A stretch of 9,097 bases of DNA from Methanobacteriota archaeon (GCA_009936765.1 JAACDL010000091.1:1-9097), one strand, 5' to 3'. Positions 1-6,663 are shown, numbered from the stretch's first letter. The notes: generated from the letters alone by a model not told the origin. A program made the numbers and translations.

Positions 1-806
1 CCAGCGATGGCTCCCAGGTTGGTGAAGGACGTTCCACTACTAGTGGGTTCAGTGATCTACTGGCAAGGCCGGGAGGCGGCTGGGTTCTTTCTTGTCGCCA
101 AGGCCAGCTCCATGTCTTCAATCAAGAAGGAAGGGGATTGAAACGCCTTGCCGTAGGCGGCGTTCGCCGATTAGTAGGTTGGTTCGATAGAGAGCACCTA
201 ATGTGGCAAGATGATGATGGTAAGTTGAGATGCGCCCGTCTTGCAAATGAAGATTCACAGCGATTGCTAGAAGACAGAGTTTGGTCTTGGGTTAGTCGAA
301 TGTCCCAAGGAAGGATATTGATGCAGTCTGCAGATGGTATGCTATGGGAGGGAACACCTCATCCATACGGCTGGGATAACTTAGAGACTATTGAAACTCG
401 TTCATTAGAACCATTATCTGCACATAGGGCTGGAGATGGCTGGTGGGTATTGTCGATAGATGGCAGTTTAAATGCAATGGCAGATGGTGAGCCCATCGAG
501 TTAGCAAATGCTAAATTAGGAGAATTCTTAGTAGGATTAGCAGCAGATACCATGGCTACAATCAAACGTGATGGCTTGACTAGAATATGGCAATCACCAG
601 AATTATCTCAATTGCGTAGAGTGGAATTACAGAAGATGGTTGCAGAGGCTAAAGTCGCTAGTGATTGGGATGAAAGACGTAAGATCTTCAAACGGGCATG
701 CAGGGCTGAAGAGGAAGGCAGGATTTCTCTTGCAATAGAATTGTATGAGTCACTTGGAAGGTCTTCAGATGTTAATCGTTTACTTTCAGGACAAAGAGGC
801 GATTGA
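1..806 (+). CDS. C-terminal part of a beta-propeller-like protein (5' end outside window)
   Basis: The reading frame is open from base 3 to the TGA at 804-806, so the gene begins upstream; the TTG at 138 is an internal leucine codon, not a start. About 267 residues are visible. They contain spaced Trp/Gly-rich units of the form GWVLSxxxGxLxxF (for example residues 26-40, GGWVLS near 26 and GWWVLSIDGSL near 147) plus a related unit at WSWVSRMSQGRIL. This spacing is what short beta-propeller blades look like. The last 60 residues turn helical and charged and end in a TPR-like hairpin (GRISLAIELYESLGRSSDVNRLL). The DUF357 gene starts at the base after its stop codon, so the two are probably cotranscribed. 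No catalytic motif is seen. The fold is inferred from pattern only and the function is unknown. Confidence 0.7.
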   Translation, partial: SDGSQVGEGRSTTSGFSDLLARPGGGWVLSCRQGQLHVFNQEGRGLKRLAVGGVRRLVGWFDREHLMWQDDDGKLRCARLANEDSQRLLEDRVWSWVSRMSQGRILMQSADGMLWEGTPHPYGWDNLETIETRSLEPLSAHRAGDGWWVLSIDGSLNAMADGEPIELANAKLGEFLVGLAADTMATIKRDGLTRIWQSPELSQLRRVELQKMVAEAKVASDWDERRKIFKRACRAEEEGRISLAIELYESLGRSSDVNRLLSGQRGD

Positions 807-1103
807 ATGAGTGTGGACAATATTGTGTCCAAAGAGAAATTAACTCATTATATCGGGCTGACTCGAAAAGCCAGACAAAAAGCAACTCCGATTCCTAAGG
901 AGGGCTCCCACGAGTCTGAACAACTTCAGATAATGCTTCGAATGGCGGATGACTATGCCAGCGATGCTCAGCACTTCATGGACAAAGGAGACTACGTGCG
1001 AGCATTTGGAGCTATTAACTACGCTCATGCTTGGATAGATGCTGGAGTTAAGTTGAGACTATTGGATGGACATGGAGATGATGTCCTGTTCACATTACCA
1101 TAG
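807..1103 (+). CDS. DUF357 family small helical protein
   Basis: A 98-residue protein that starts with ATG immediately after the stop of the upstream gene, which implies translational coupling. The core at residues about 50-80 (YASDAQHFMDKGDYVRAFGA followed by INYAHAWIDAG) matches the signature of the archaeal DUF357 family: a helical hairpin in which an aromatic/Asp-rich helix, a Gly-Asp turn and a YAhxWlDA helix follow one another. These proteins are small and all-helical, without a known catalytic role; here too no enzyme motif is visible. The N-terminal 30 residues are basic and may be flexible. Its stop codon TAG at 1101-1103 directly abuts the stop of the convergent regulator gene. The family call is fairly firm; the cellular role is unknown. 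Confidence 0.82.
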   Translation: MSVDNIVSKEKLTHYIGLTRKARQKATPIPKEGSHESEQLQIMLRMADDYASDAQHFMDKGDYVRAFGAINYAHAWIDAGVKLRLLDGHGDDVLFTLP

Positions 1104-1556
1104 TTATTCAATCACAGAATCAGTAAGTTCTGTTAATCTCGTAAGTTGATCTTGAAGAATAGATAAGCGTTCAATAGCCTGTTCTCTGAATGGTTTCAGG
1201 GCTTCATTCAATGAAACTGTAAGTTGGTAGGTATGTGACGGCCTTCCTCTTCCTCCAGAAGGAGTAGTGATGATTTCAATTAGTTTTAATGCATTTAGTT
1301 GATTTATTGCAATACTGACATCAGGCTGTCTCAGATTACAACGCTTTTGCAATTCTGATGACTTTGATGGCCCGTGTACATGTAGGCAGATTAGAGCCTT
1401 GGCTGTATTAATTTCAGCGCCCAATGATACCAAAAGTTGAACCATTTCTTTTGAATCAACACTTGTGTCATCCATTTCAACCCTAGAAGAGGGTTCCTGA
1501 TTTGACGCCATAGTGTGTAATGCGATAATCTCTGTATATGAATTAATCACCGACAT
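1104..1556 (-). CDS. Winged-helix transcriptional regulator (MarR/TrmB-like)
   Basis: A 150-residue protein predicted to bind DNA. From residue about 37 onward it shows a winged helix: an initial helix (KEMVQLLVSLGAEINTAKAL), a helix-turn-helix with recognition segment LRQPDVSIAINQLNALKLIE, and a wing with the basic GGRGRPSHTYQL motif typical of archaeal MarR/TrmB/ArsR-like regulators. A C-terminal amphipathic helix (residues about 120-148) could form the dimer interface. No ligand domain is present. The longest frame starts at 1556, three bases after the PIN gene stop; internal ATGs at 1511 and 1475 also leave the whole domain intact, and the first 27 residues look unstructured, so the true start is uncertain. 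It is the last gene of the S6e-aIF2-gamma-PIN run. Its target cannot be told from sequence. Confidence 0.82.
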   Translation of the reverse strand: MSVINSYTEIIALHTMASNQEPSSRVEMDDTSVDSKEMVQLLVSLGAEINTAKALICLHVHGPSKSSELQKRCNLRQPDVSIAINQLNALKLIEIITTPSGGRGRPSHTYQLTVSLNEALKPFREQAIERLSILQDQLTRLTELTDSVIE

Positions 1557-1559
1557 TAG

Positions 1560-1922
1560 TCAACCTACTTGTCTTAGATGAGAGTTACCACTGACCTCTA
1601 TCCATGCAATATTTGACTGCGACAAACGTCTTTTCAATTCTGTATCAACGGTTAGAATTGGCCATTTGTTTTGTATTGCAATAGCTAGAAGTTGGTCGTC
1701 GGTATGGTTACCTGAATCTGCAGGTGGAGTGATAGTTTCAGCCTTTGAACTTAGCATCGATACCAATAACTTACGTTCGTTTAACGCATTGAGTTCAGTA
1801 ATGACATTCGGTACAATTGCTAATTGTTTTGTTCCAGCACAATCTAGTAATGCTTGGTCAATGTTAATTCCTGCTTCAATGACTGCGACCCAGCCGCAGG
1901 CATCAACCAGAACTCGGTGCAT
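1560..1922 (-). CDS. PIN-domain protein, archaeal Fcf1/UPF0129-like
   Basis: A 120-residue single PIN domain, a metal-dependent RNase fold. The expected acidic residues are present, numbered from ATG 1922: D7 in VLVDACG, E43 in NVITELNAL, D75/D76 in HTDDQLLAIA and D93 in ILTVDTELKRRL. The sequence and its place directly behind the aIF2-gamma gene match the conserved archaeal Fcf1-like PIN family; in other archaea this gene also commonly follows aIF2-gamma. A role in rRNA or other RNA processing is likely but inferred. A GTG at 1931 would add three residues and overlap the aIF2-gamma stop by four bases. I prefer ATG 1922 because GAGTGAT, a good Shine-Dalgarno match, sits just upstream and family members begin only a few residues before the first Asp. 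A VapC-type toxin is less likely. Confidence 0.85.
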   Translation of the reverse strand: MHRVLVDACGWVAVIEAGINIDQALLDCAGTKQLAIVPNVITELNALNERKLLVSMLSSKAETITPPADSGNHTDDQLLAIAIQNKWPILTVDTELKRRLSQSNIAWIEVSGNSHLRQVG

Positions 1923-1927
1923 GAATA

Positions 1928-3166
1928 TCACTCGATAGTACCGTGGCCAATTAATCTCCAGCGTGAACCTACACGCCTTGAAAGAGAGATTCTTTGTCCA
2001 CTGTCGGCACAGATTGGTAACTTCAGAGTAAGTGTTGCCTTACCTTTGCCAGAATTAGATACTACACCGACACTAGTCGCTGTTGCAACATTTACCATCA
2101 GCATTTCATTAGAACGCAGTGGCATTATCTGGGAAGCATCTTGGCCTTCTCCGGCAACCATGTGTTTCATCAGGTTGACAGATATGTCGACCTTTTCTCG
2201 AATTTCTGGAAGATCTCCTACCTTTGCAACGACTTGTCCAGATAGATTATCGGCAGTTGTAACTGCTGGGTCTAGAGGTGTAGCCATTCCACAAAGTCCG
2301 CCTGCATGCATATTTTCTAGGCTTAATCCTCCGCCTTGCATACTGGATACCTTAGAGTGAATTGGCTCATAGTGGAACTTATTTCCCTTCTGAACCTTTC
2401 TTCCTGGTCCGATTACGATTTCATCATCGATGTTGAATTCACCTTCAACAATACTTCCTCCAATGACTCCTCCTCGCAACTTACTAGGACGTGTTCCAGG
2501 TCTGTTAATGTCGAAAGAACGGGCAACGTGCATAATCGCACGCTTGTCTTCATAGCGATCGGGGGTAGGAATTGTGGCTTCAATAGCCTGAATTAGTATG
2601 TCTAGGTTAACATCGTGATGAGCGGAAACTGGGATGATAGGTGCACTTTCTGCTATAGTTCCGCTTAGGAACTCCTTAATTTCGTTGTGAGATTCAACAG
2701 CTCTCTCTCTACTAACTAAGTCGATTTTGTTTTGAACAATTACAATATTGTTGATGCCTGCAATTTCTAACGCCATTAGATGTTCACGTGTTTGTGGCTG
2801 CGGGCACTTCTCATTTGCAGCAACCATCAACATAGCACCATCCATTATACTTGCACCAGTTATCATGATTGCCATCAGCGTCTCGTGACCTGGTGCGTCA
2901 ACAAATGAAATAACTCTCTGTAACTCAGTGACATCATCATTGCCTCCTCCAGGCCTACGGCCTGTTGCGTAGAATTCTCCGTCTCCAGTCTTGTAGAATG
3001 CAGTATCTGCATATCCTAACTTGATCGAAATACCACGCTTTCTTTCTTCAGAGTGCGTATCTGTCCAAATTCCAGACAGTGCTTGTGTGAGTGTTGTTTT
3101 ACCGTGGTCTACGTGACCAACTAGTCCAATGTTGACTTCAGGTTGTGCAGGAAGCTTGCGTACCAT
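1928..3166 (-). CDS. eif2g: Translation initiation factor aIF2, gamma subunit (GTPase)
   Basis: The 412 residues are the normal length for aIF2-gamma, the GTPase core of the factor that brings initiator Met-tRNA to the small subunit. GTPase motifs are all present: G1 GHVDHGKT (17-24), switch 1 with RGISIKLGYAD (44-54), G3 DAPGH (90-94), G4 NKID (146-149) and a G5-like SAHH near 180. After the G domain come the two beta-barrel domains with characteristic stretches (RSFDINRPGT, LRGGVIGGSIVEG, LDPAVTTADNLSGQVV, and GSRWRLIGHG at the end). The start at 3166 is preceded by GGGGTGAC, a good Shine-Dalgarno. It lies 41 bases behind S6e and just ahead of the PIN gene. Oddity: the four-cysteine zinc knuckle usually found between switch 1 and G3 is absent; residues 58-78 hold no cysteine at all. 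Confidence 0.97.
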   Translation of the reverse strand: MVRKLPAQPEVNIGLVGHVDHGKTTLTQALSGIWTDTHSEERKRGISIKLGYADTAFYKTGDGEFYATGRRPGGGNDDVTELQRVISFVDAPGHETLMAIMITGASIMDGAMLMVAANEKCPQPQTREHLMALEIAGINNIVIVQNKIDLVSRERAVESHNEIKEFLSGTIAESAPIIPVSAHHDVNLDILIQAIEATIPTPDRYEDKRAIMHVARSFDINRPGTRPSKLRGGVIGGSIVEGEFNIDDEIVIGPGRKVQKGNKFHYEPIHSKVSSMQGGGLSLENMHAGGLCGMATPLDPAVTTADNLSGQVVAKVGDLPEIREKVDISVNLMKHMVAGEGQDASQIMPLRSNEMLMVNVATATSVGVVSNSGKGKATLTLKLPICADSGQRISLSRRVGSRWRLIGHGTIE

Positions 3167-3207
3167 GCTTCCGTCACCCCAGTTCCTCAGAGATCAGCCT
3201 CGCGGCT

Positions 3208-3690
3208 TCACTCACTGCTCTCCTCTGAACTTGCTCCGAGGATGTCTGCGAGGCTCTTGTTAGCAGCCTCTACGACCTTGAGGTTAATCTGGCGTGTATC
3301 TTGAGTCACTGTGTTTCCACGGAAATATCGGCGCTTGCGCATTCCATCTGGCTTGTATCGGAAGCGCCTCTTTTCGCCTTTCTTTGCCTTGTGAACGAGA
3401 TTGTGTCCCTTGAAACCAGTTGAAGCGGTTACAAGGATTGATTGGCGGTTACCACCGCTAAGGTCTGAGCGCATTGGAGTTCCTGTCTTGTCGGAGCCTC
3501 CTGTGATTTCAAGTTTGTAACCAGCAAGAGTCTGTTCTCCTTCTCCTACAAAGATTCCATCTACTACATCTCCTATTTTCTTACCTAGGAATTGTGAGAG
3601 ATTGTTACCACTCACGGTCATGTTGTATGAGGAACCGTTGTTAGCGGAATCTGTGTCATTGACTACTGCGACGAATGTAGTGTCTGCCAT
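3208..3690 (-). CDS. rps6e: 30S ribosomal protein S6e
   Basis: A 160-residue small-subunit protein of the archaeal/eukaryotic S6e family. It carries the family core: VSGNNLSQFLGKKIGDVVDG, the GGSDKTGTPMR signature at 64-74, the GGNRQSILVTASTGFKGH loop, and a strongly basic RRFRYKPDGMRKRRYFRGN rRNA-binding stretch at about 108-126. It ends with an acidic/serine tail (SSEESSE). The frame extends to an upstream ATG at 3720, but I choose ATG 3690: family members begin with a short strand like ADTTFVAVV, GAGTTGAT precedes this ATG as a Shine-Dalgarno-like site, and a TATA-like box at 3729-3736 would place transcription start downstream of 3720. First gene of the run S6e, aIF2-gamma, PIN, regulator. 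Confidence 0.95.
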   Translation of the reverse strand: MADTTFVAVVNDTDSANNGSSYNMTVSGNNLSQFLGKKIGDVVDGIFVGEGEQTLAGYKLEITGGSDKTGTPMRSDLSGGNRQSILVTASTGFKGHNLVHKAKKGEKRRFRYKPDGMRKRRYFRGNTVTQDTRQINLKVVEAANKSLADILGASSEESSE

Positions 3691-3728
3691 TATATCAACT
3701 CTTGAGCAGCCTGCCGACATGGGACGGG

Positions 3729-3736
3729 TATTTAGG
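3729..3736 (-). promoter_or_regulatory. TATA-like box for the S6e operon
   Basis: On the minus strand the bases read CCTAAATA, preceded by a purine-rich ACAAAGGG that could act as a BRE. The box lies about 40 bases before ATG 3690, so a start site roughly 25 bases downstream would leave a leader of about 15 bases carrying the GTTGAT element. It occupies the 45-base gap between orc1 and S6e. Inferred from pattern only. Confidence 0.45.
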
Positions 3737-3765
3737 CCCTTTGTGCGAAGATAATTGTTGATTTA

Positions 3766-4947
3766 TCAGCGCAGTCGTGAGGGAATCAGTGTCTCTAAGC
3801 GTCTAGCCACATCACTGGGAAGCATATGTGGCATCGAAATATGTTGTGTTCTCCCTCTGCCAACATCAGATTTAGCAGTCTTGGAAACAATGATGTCTTC
3901 TTGCGCCAGACGCTTGAGATGCTTCCAAAATGTAGTGTGACCTTTCGGGTCTTGGTCGTATTCTTCACAAACTACGTGATATAATTTCTCAGCTTCTCCA
4001 CTTGTAACATTTTCTTTTTTCTTCAACCTTCTACATAATCCTAAAAGAACCAACATTGCATGAGGGGGAATATCTTCAATATTCATTGAATCAACATTGT
4101 TAGGGAGAGTTATTACTGTTTTCTGAACATCTTTCGATTCGATCAACGAACGTCCGGATGATTCGGCACGCTTCGCAGCCCCTTCGAGTAGTTCTATTGC
4201 CTGACGTGCATCTCCTGAAGGTGCCGCAGCTTGGGATATTAGATTCAGTATTTCCTCAGTACATGTGCCGGCAACTAGCCCAATATCTCTTCTTTGGGTT
4301 GCGATTTTTAGTAATCCACTTTCATCATAAGGCGGGACTCTGATGTGGTTTGATCTACCCAACCTTGAGATAACTGCGTTTTCTAACATATCTAGCACTT
4401 GTTCTTGACTAATCAAAATTGCAGAAAGAGTGCCTGTTCTATTTCCGTCTTCATCAATCCGCATTAATTTGTAAATGATGTCGTCGCCAGAATGGCGTAG
4501 AAGATGGTCCACTTCATCTAGTACTACTATTATGTGTGAATTATCACCTTGTAGCATTCTTCGAAGACTGGTTAGCAATTCTCCGACTCCAAGTCCTCTA
4601 TCTGGGTGCCCGGGGTCTAAGTCTTGTACTATTTTTTGCATAACTCTAGATGCAGTAGAAGCGTTCCTGCAGTTTACATGAACATATTTGATGTTTCTTT
4701 TATCAGCCACATGTCTTATCAAGTCATCACAAAAACGCTTTACTAAAGCGGTTTTACCAGATCCTACTGGTCCAGTTACGACCGCTCTTCCTGTTCCTTC
4801 TGGGTGGCCAATTGTGGTGAACAAAGATGCTAATTGGCCCTGTAATTCTTCCCTTCCAACAAGTATTTCTGGCACATAATCAAAACCGAATACCTCCGGT
4901 TTATTGAGAATGAAGCCCGCTCCGATACGGTCCAAATAGGAACTCAT
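3766..4947 (-). CDS. cdc6: Orc1/Cdc6-type replication initiator (AAA+ ATPase)
   Basis: A 393-residue AAA+ protein with the archaeal Orc1/Cdc6 plan. Such proteins bind origin DNA and help load the MCM helicase. Visible elements are an N-terminal box ending in LVGREEL (29-35), Walker A GPVGSGKT (59-66), Walker B IVVLDEVD (140-147), a sensor-2 motif SGDARQAIELL with R248, and a C-terminal winged helix (about 295-390) with wing DVGRGRTQHI. The length is normal. The sensor-1 position reads ILISQEQ where family members usually have GISND, so Asn is replaced by Gln and Asp by Glu. Upstream, TTCAATAA (4973-4980) lies 26-33 bases from the ATG, compatible with a nearly leaderless transcript. No origin recognition box was seen in the flanking gaps. 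It may be one of several paralogs in this genome. Confidence 0.94.
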   Translation of the reverse strand: MSSYLDRIGAGFILNKPEVFGFDYVPEILVGREELQGQLASLFTTIGHPEGTGRAVVTGPVGSGKTALVKRFCDDLIRHVADKRNIKYVHVNCRNASTASRVMQKIVQDLDPGHPDRGLGVGELLTSLRRMLQGDNSHIIVVLDEVDHLLRHSGDDIIYKLMRIDEDGNRTGTLSAILISQEQVLDMLENAVISRLGRSNHIRVPPYDESGLLKIATQRRDIGLVAGTCTEEILNLISQAAAPSGDARQAIELLEGAAKRAESSGRSLIESKDVQKTVITLPNNVDSMNIEDIPPHAMLVLLGLCRRLKKKENVTSGEAEKLYHVVCEEYDQDPKGHTTFWKHLKRLAQEDIIVSKTAKSDVGRGRTQHISMPHMLPSDVARRLETLIPSRLR

Positions 4948-4972
4948 GACCTCAGAGGGTTATCGTCTATGG

Positions 4973-4980
4973 TTATTGAA
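4973..4980 (-). promoter_or_regulatory. Possible TATA-like box of orc1/cdc6
   Basis: The minus strand reads TTCAATAA 26-33 bases before the ATG at 4947, in the 54-base gap after dph2. The spacing suits a leaderless or near-leaderless archaeal transcript. The match to a TATA box is weak. Confidence 0.3.
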
Positions 4981-5001
4981 CTTTCAACCTAGAATAGTCG
5001 T

Positions 5002-6108
5002 TCAAGGTATCTCATCGAACTGATATCCAGTTTCCCACTTCTTTTCTCCAAGTGCTACTTCAAGTTCGAAAGGAGTGACCAAAGGCTTTGCATATTTGAC
5101 AGAATCATCTATCGCAATTCTTGGGCACGCAGTGTTTACAAAAGCATCAACTGGATAGAAATCAATCAGTTCAGGTCCCACATGTTCAAGGGCTAGTAAG
5201 TAACCCTTCTTTCCGTGCTTTGCTAAAGTTCTCTTCAACTTAAGTGCAAGGCTACGACGCATTTGACCTGGTTTCTCACCAATCAGAATTGCAAAGTTTT
5301 GAGAATTTTGAATTGCCATAATTAATCCAAATCGCTGTCTTAGGATTCTCTCTATTCGTTCTGTGCCCATCTCGCTTGCATCACCAGTGTAAGGATCCAG
5401 CATAGCAAGTGGTTTACCAGTGTGAAGTGCTAACCCAATTGGGTGGAAATCGCCACTTCCAAGGAAGAGGTAGTGTCCGATTTCATCATCATCACCCGAA
5501 TAGTTGCATCCTAGAACTTGACCAGGGAAGGTGAGTCTAGCGCCACCTACTGGAACTTCAACTTCATATCCTGCTGCTTCGAATCTTTCTTTGTAATCAA
5601 AGACAAGGTGTAGGTGTTGAATCGAAGCTACAAGCCCTAATTTTGCACCCTTGAGAGGTGCAACTCGCCCAACTGCATCCAAGAACTTCTCTTGTGCTTC
5701 TTCTTCAGTCAAATGTGATGTGTCCTTTTGGCCAAGCCTAGATTGTGCTACTGCTCTATGTTGTGCTAGAATTGGAAGGACTGGGTCGATTGCAGGATCG
5801 CCGTCATAGGTGACATCAATAAATTGAGTTGGCATTCCAGAATCTATATTCATTTGAGAATGTCCCATGTGTGCAACAAGTTCCACACCCATCATTTTCA
5901 TTTTGTCATGGACCAAGTCACATGCACCATAGCATGGATCTGCTGCAAGAATCACCTTGGCAGAGGTTTCATCTTCAATCTCATCCATCATTTCCAATGC
6001 TTGCATTTTCAATCCTTCAGGGATTTGTAATGCGATTAATCGGTGATCGTGACCTTTGATGCGGTCGATCAACTCTTCGAGTTGGAAGTCGTGACGATCT
6101 AGGTCCAT
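5002..6108 (-). CDS. dph2: Diphthamide biosynthesis enzyme Dph2 (3-amino-3-carboxypropyl transfer)
   Basis: Archaeal Dph2 uses a [4Fe-4S] cluster and S-adenosylmethionine to transfer a 3-amino-3-carboxypropyl group onto a histidine of elongation factor 2, the first step of diphthamide formation. The three domains each supply a cluster cysteine, and all are visible (numbered from GTG 6117): C62 in DPCYGACD, C204 in VLGCNYSG and C331 in NTACPRIAID. Other family marks are ALQIPEGLK near 29-37, GSGDFHPIGLAL near 220-231 and DPYTG near 241. The frame begins with GTG at 6117, but ATG 6108 is preferred because GTGAT lies just before it, giving 368 residues. Residues about 118-152 (charged, TEEEAQEKF) look like a small insertion relative to the shortest family members. 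It stands alone, between orc1 and the GcvH-like gene. Confidence 0.95.
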   Translation of the reverse strand: MDLDRHDFQLEELIDRIKGHDHRLIALQIPEGLKMQALEMMDEIEDETSAKVILAADPCYGACDLVHDKMKMMGVELVAHMGHSQMNIDSGMPTQFIDVTYDGDPAIDPVLPILAQHRAVAQSRLGQKDTSHLTEEEAQEKFLDAVGRVAPLKGAKLGLVASIQHLHLVFDYKERFEAAGYEVEVPVGGARLTFPGQVLGCNYSGDDDEIGHYLFLGSGDFHPIGLALHTGKPLAMLDPYTGDASEMGTERIERILRQRFGLIMAIQNSQNFAILIGEKPGQMRRSLALKLKRTLAKHGKKGYLLALEHVGPELIDFYPVDAFVNTACPRIAIDDSVKYAKPLVTPFELEVALGEKKWETGYQFDEIP

Positions 6109-6150
6109 ATTAATCACTGGCAGGCCACTTATTCAAGAGTGTGCCGGACG

Positions 6151-6157
6151 AATAAAA
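6151..6157 (-). promoter_or_regulatory. Possible TATA-like box of dph2
   Basis: The minus strand reads TTTTATT 43-49 bases before ATG 6108, immediately beyond the stop of the GcvH-like gene. A start about 25 bases downstream would give a leader of about 20 bases with the GTGAT element. The same T-rich tract could also end transcription of the gene upstream. Confidence 0.3.
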
Positions 6158-6559
6158 TTACGATTCCGCCAAGAAATCGACATACTCATCCGGTTCGAGT
6201 AGATTTTCCATATCTACATCGTGTGGATTCAGAATGATAATCCAGCCTAAATCATATGGCGAATCATTGACCAAATCTGGATTGATTTCAACTTCTCCAT
6301 TGACTTCTGCAATTTCTCCAGCGAACGGACTTGGGAAAGTCAATTTTTCCTCTGCTGTCCAAATTGAGAACAAATTCATCTCTTCGTCGATTTCAGTTTC
6401 CGCGTGCGGAAGGATAACTCGGAGTACTTCTCCGATCTCCGCAGCTAGGAAATCCGAGATCCCAATTACTAAGCGGTCATCCTTTTCTTGGTACCAAAGA
6501 TGGTCCCTCGAATACTTTCGACTGTGTGCAATACCAAATTCCATGACTTCTTCATCCAT
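6158..6559 (-). CDS. GcvH-like protein lacking the lipoyl lysine
   Basis: A 133-residue protein with the fold of the glycine-cleavage H protein, which normally carries lipoate between the P, T and L enzymes. It has the family marks: YSRDHLWYQ (16-24), VIGISDFLAAEIGEVLRVILP (31-51), FPSPFAGEIAEVNGEV (75-90) and NPDLVNDSPYDLGWI. The attachment segment, ESVKA in true H proteins, reads WTAEEKL here. Counting from the upstream Pro (P51) or back from the downstream Pro (P78) gives the same answer: the modified lysine position is E70, and the nearest lysine is K72. It is therefore unlikely to act as a standard lipoate carrier. The start is taken at ATG 6559; the frame is open to 6631, but that extension crosses the divergent promoter. 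No P, T or L protein gene is in the window. Confidence 0.85.
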   Translation of the reverse strand: MDEEVMEFGIAHSRKYSRDHLWYQEKDDRLVIGISDFLAAEIGEVLRVILPHAETEIDEEMNLFSIWTAEEKLTFPSPFAGEIAEVNGEVEINPDLVNDSPYDLGWIIILNPHDVDMENLLEPDEYVDFLAES

Positions 6560-6588
6560 GGCTATCCCTGTGTCCGCCGTTTGGACGG

Positions 6589-6598
6589 TAATATATGA
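6589..6598. promoter_or_regulatory. A/T-rich box shared by divergent GcvH-like and acyl-CoA dehydrogenase genes
   Basis: The bases TAATATATGA read as a TATA-like element on either strand. On the minus strand the box is about 30-40 bases before the ATG at 6559, suiting a short-leader transcript. On the plus strand a start near 6618 would leave a leader of about 45 bases before ATG 6664. It is the only obvious TATA candidate in the divergent gap 6560-6663. Confidence 0.45.
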
Positions 6599-6629
6599 AC
6601 GCACTGCTAGAAATGAATTGCAGAGGGGC

Positions 6630-6647
6630 ATGGCTCAAATGCTTTGA
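6630..6647 (+). other. Five-codon mini-ORF in the leader of the acyl-CoA dehydrogenase gene
   Basis: An ATG at 6630 is preceded by GAGGGGC, a purine-rich element close to the start codon, and reads MAQML before TGA at 6645-6647. It ends 16 bases before the preferred start of the dehydrogenase. It could be a leader peptide or chance. Confidence 0.2.
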
Positions 6648-6663
6648 CTCGTTGGCCCGCAAC

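Noticed and set aside
1104..1931. PIN protein plus small regulator as a VapBC-like toxin-antitoxin module
   Set aside because: The PIN protein matches the stand-alone archaeal Fcf1-like family next to aIF2-gamma, the order is PIN first, and the partner is a 150-residue winged-helix protein, not a short VapB antitoxin.
1854..2360. 168-codon plus-strand reading frame opposite aIF2-gamma
   Set aside because: It lies antisense to a strongly conserved gene, and its serine/proline-rich translation looks like a shadow.
3691..3720. Longer S6e start at ATG 3720
   Set aside because: The extra ten residues are not like S6e, and the TATA-like box at 3729-3736 would place transcription start after this ATG.
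4948..5001. Replication origin beside orc1/cdc6
   Set aside because: The gaps on both sides of the gene (45 and 54 bases) show no repeated origin recognition boxes or long A/T-rich unwinding tract.
6234..6647. 137-codon plus-strand reading frame opposite the GcvH-like gene
   Set aside because: It is the antisense shadow of a gene with clear family motifs; its translation shows no recognisable domain.
6595..6663. N-terminal extension of the acyl-CoA dehydrogenase from ATG 6595
   Set aside because: The ATG overlaps the TATA-like box, and the added 23 residues do not resemble the family, which begins at the MHFEETDEQQ sequence.
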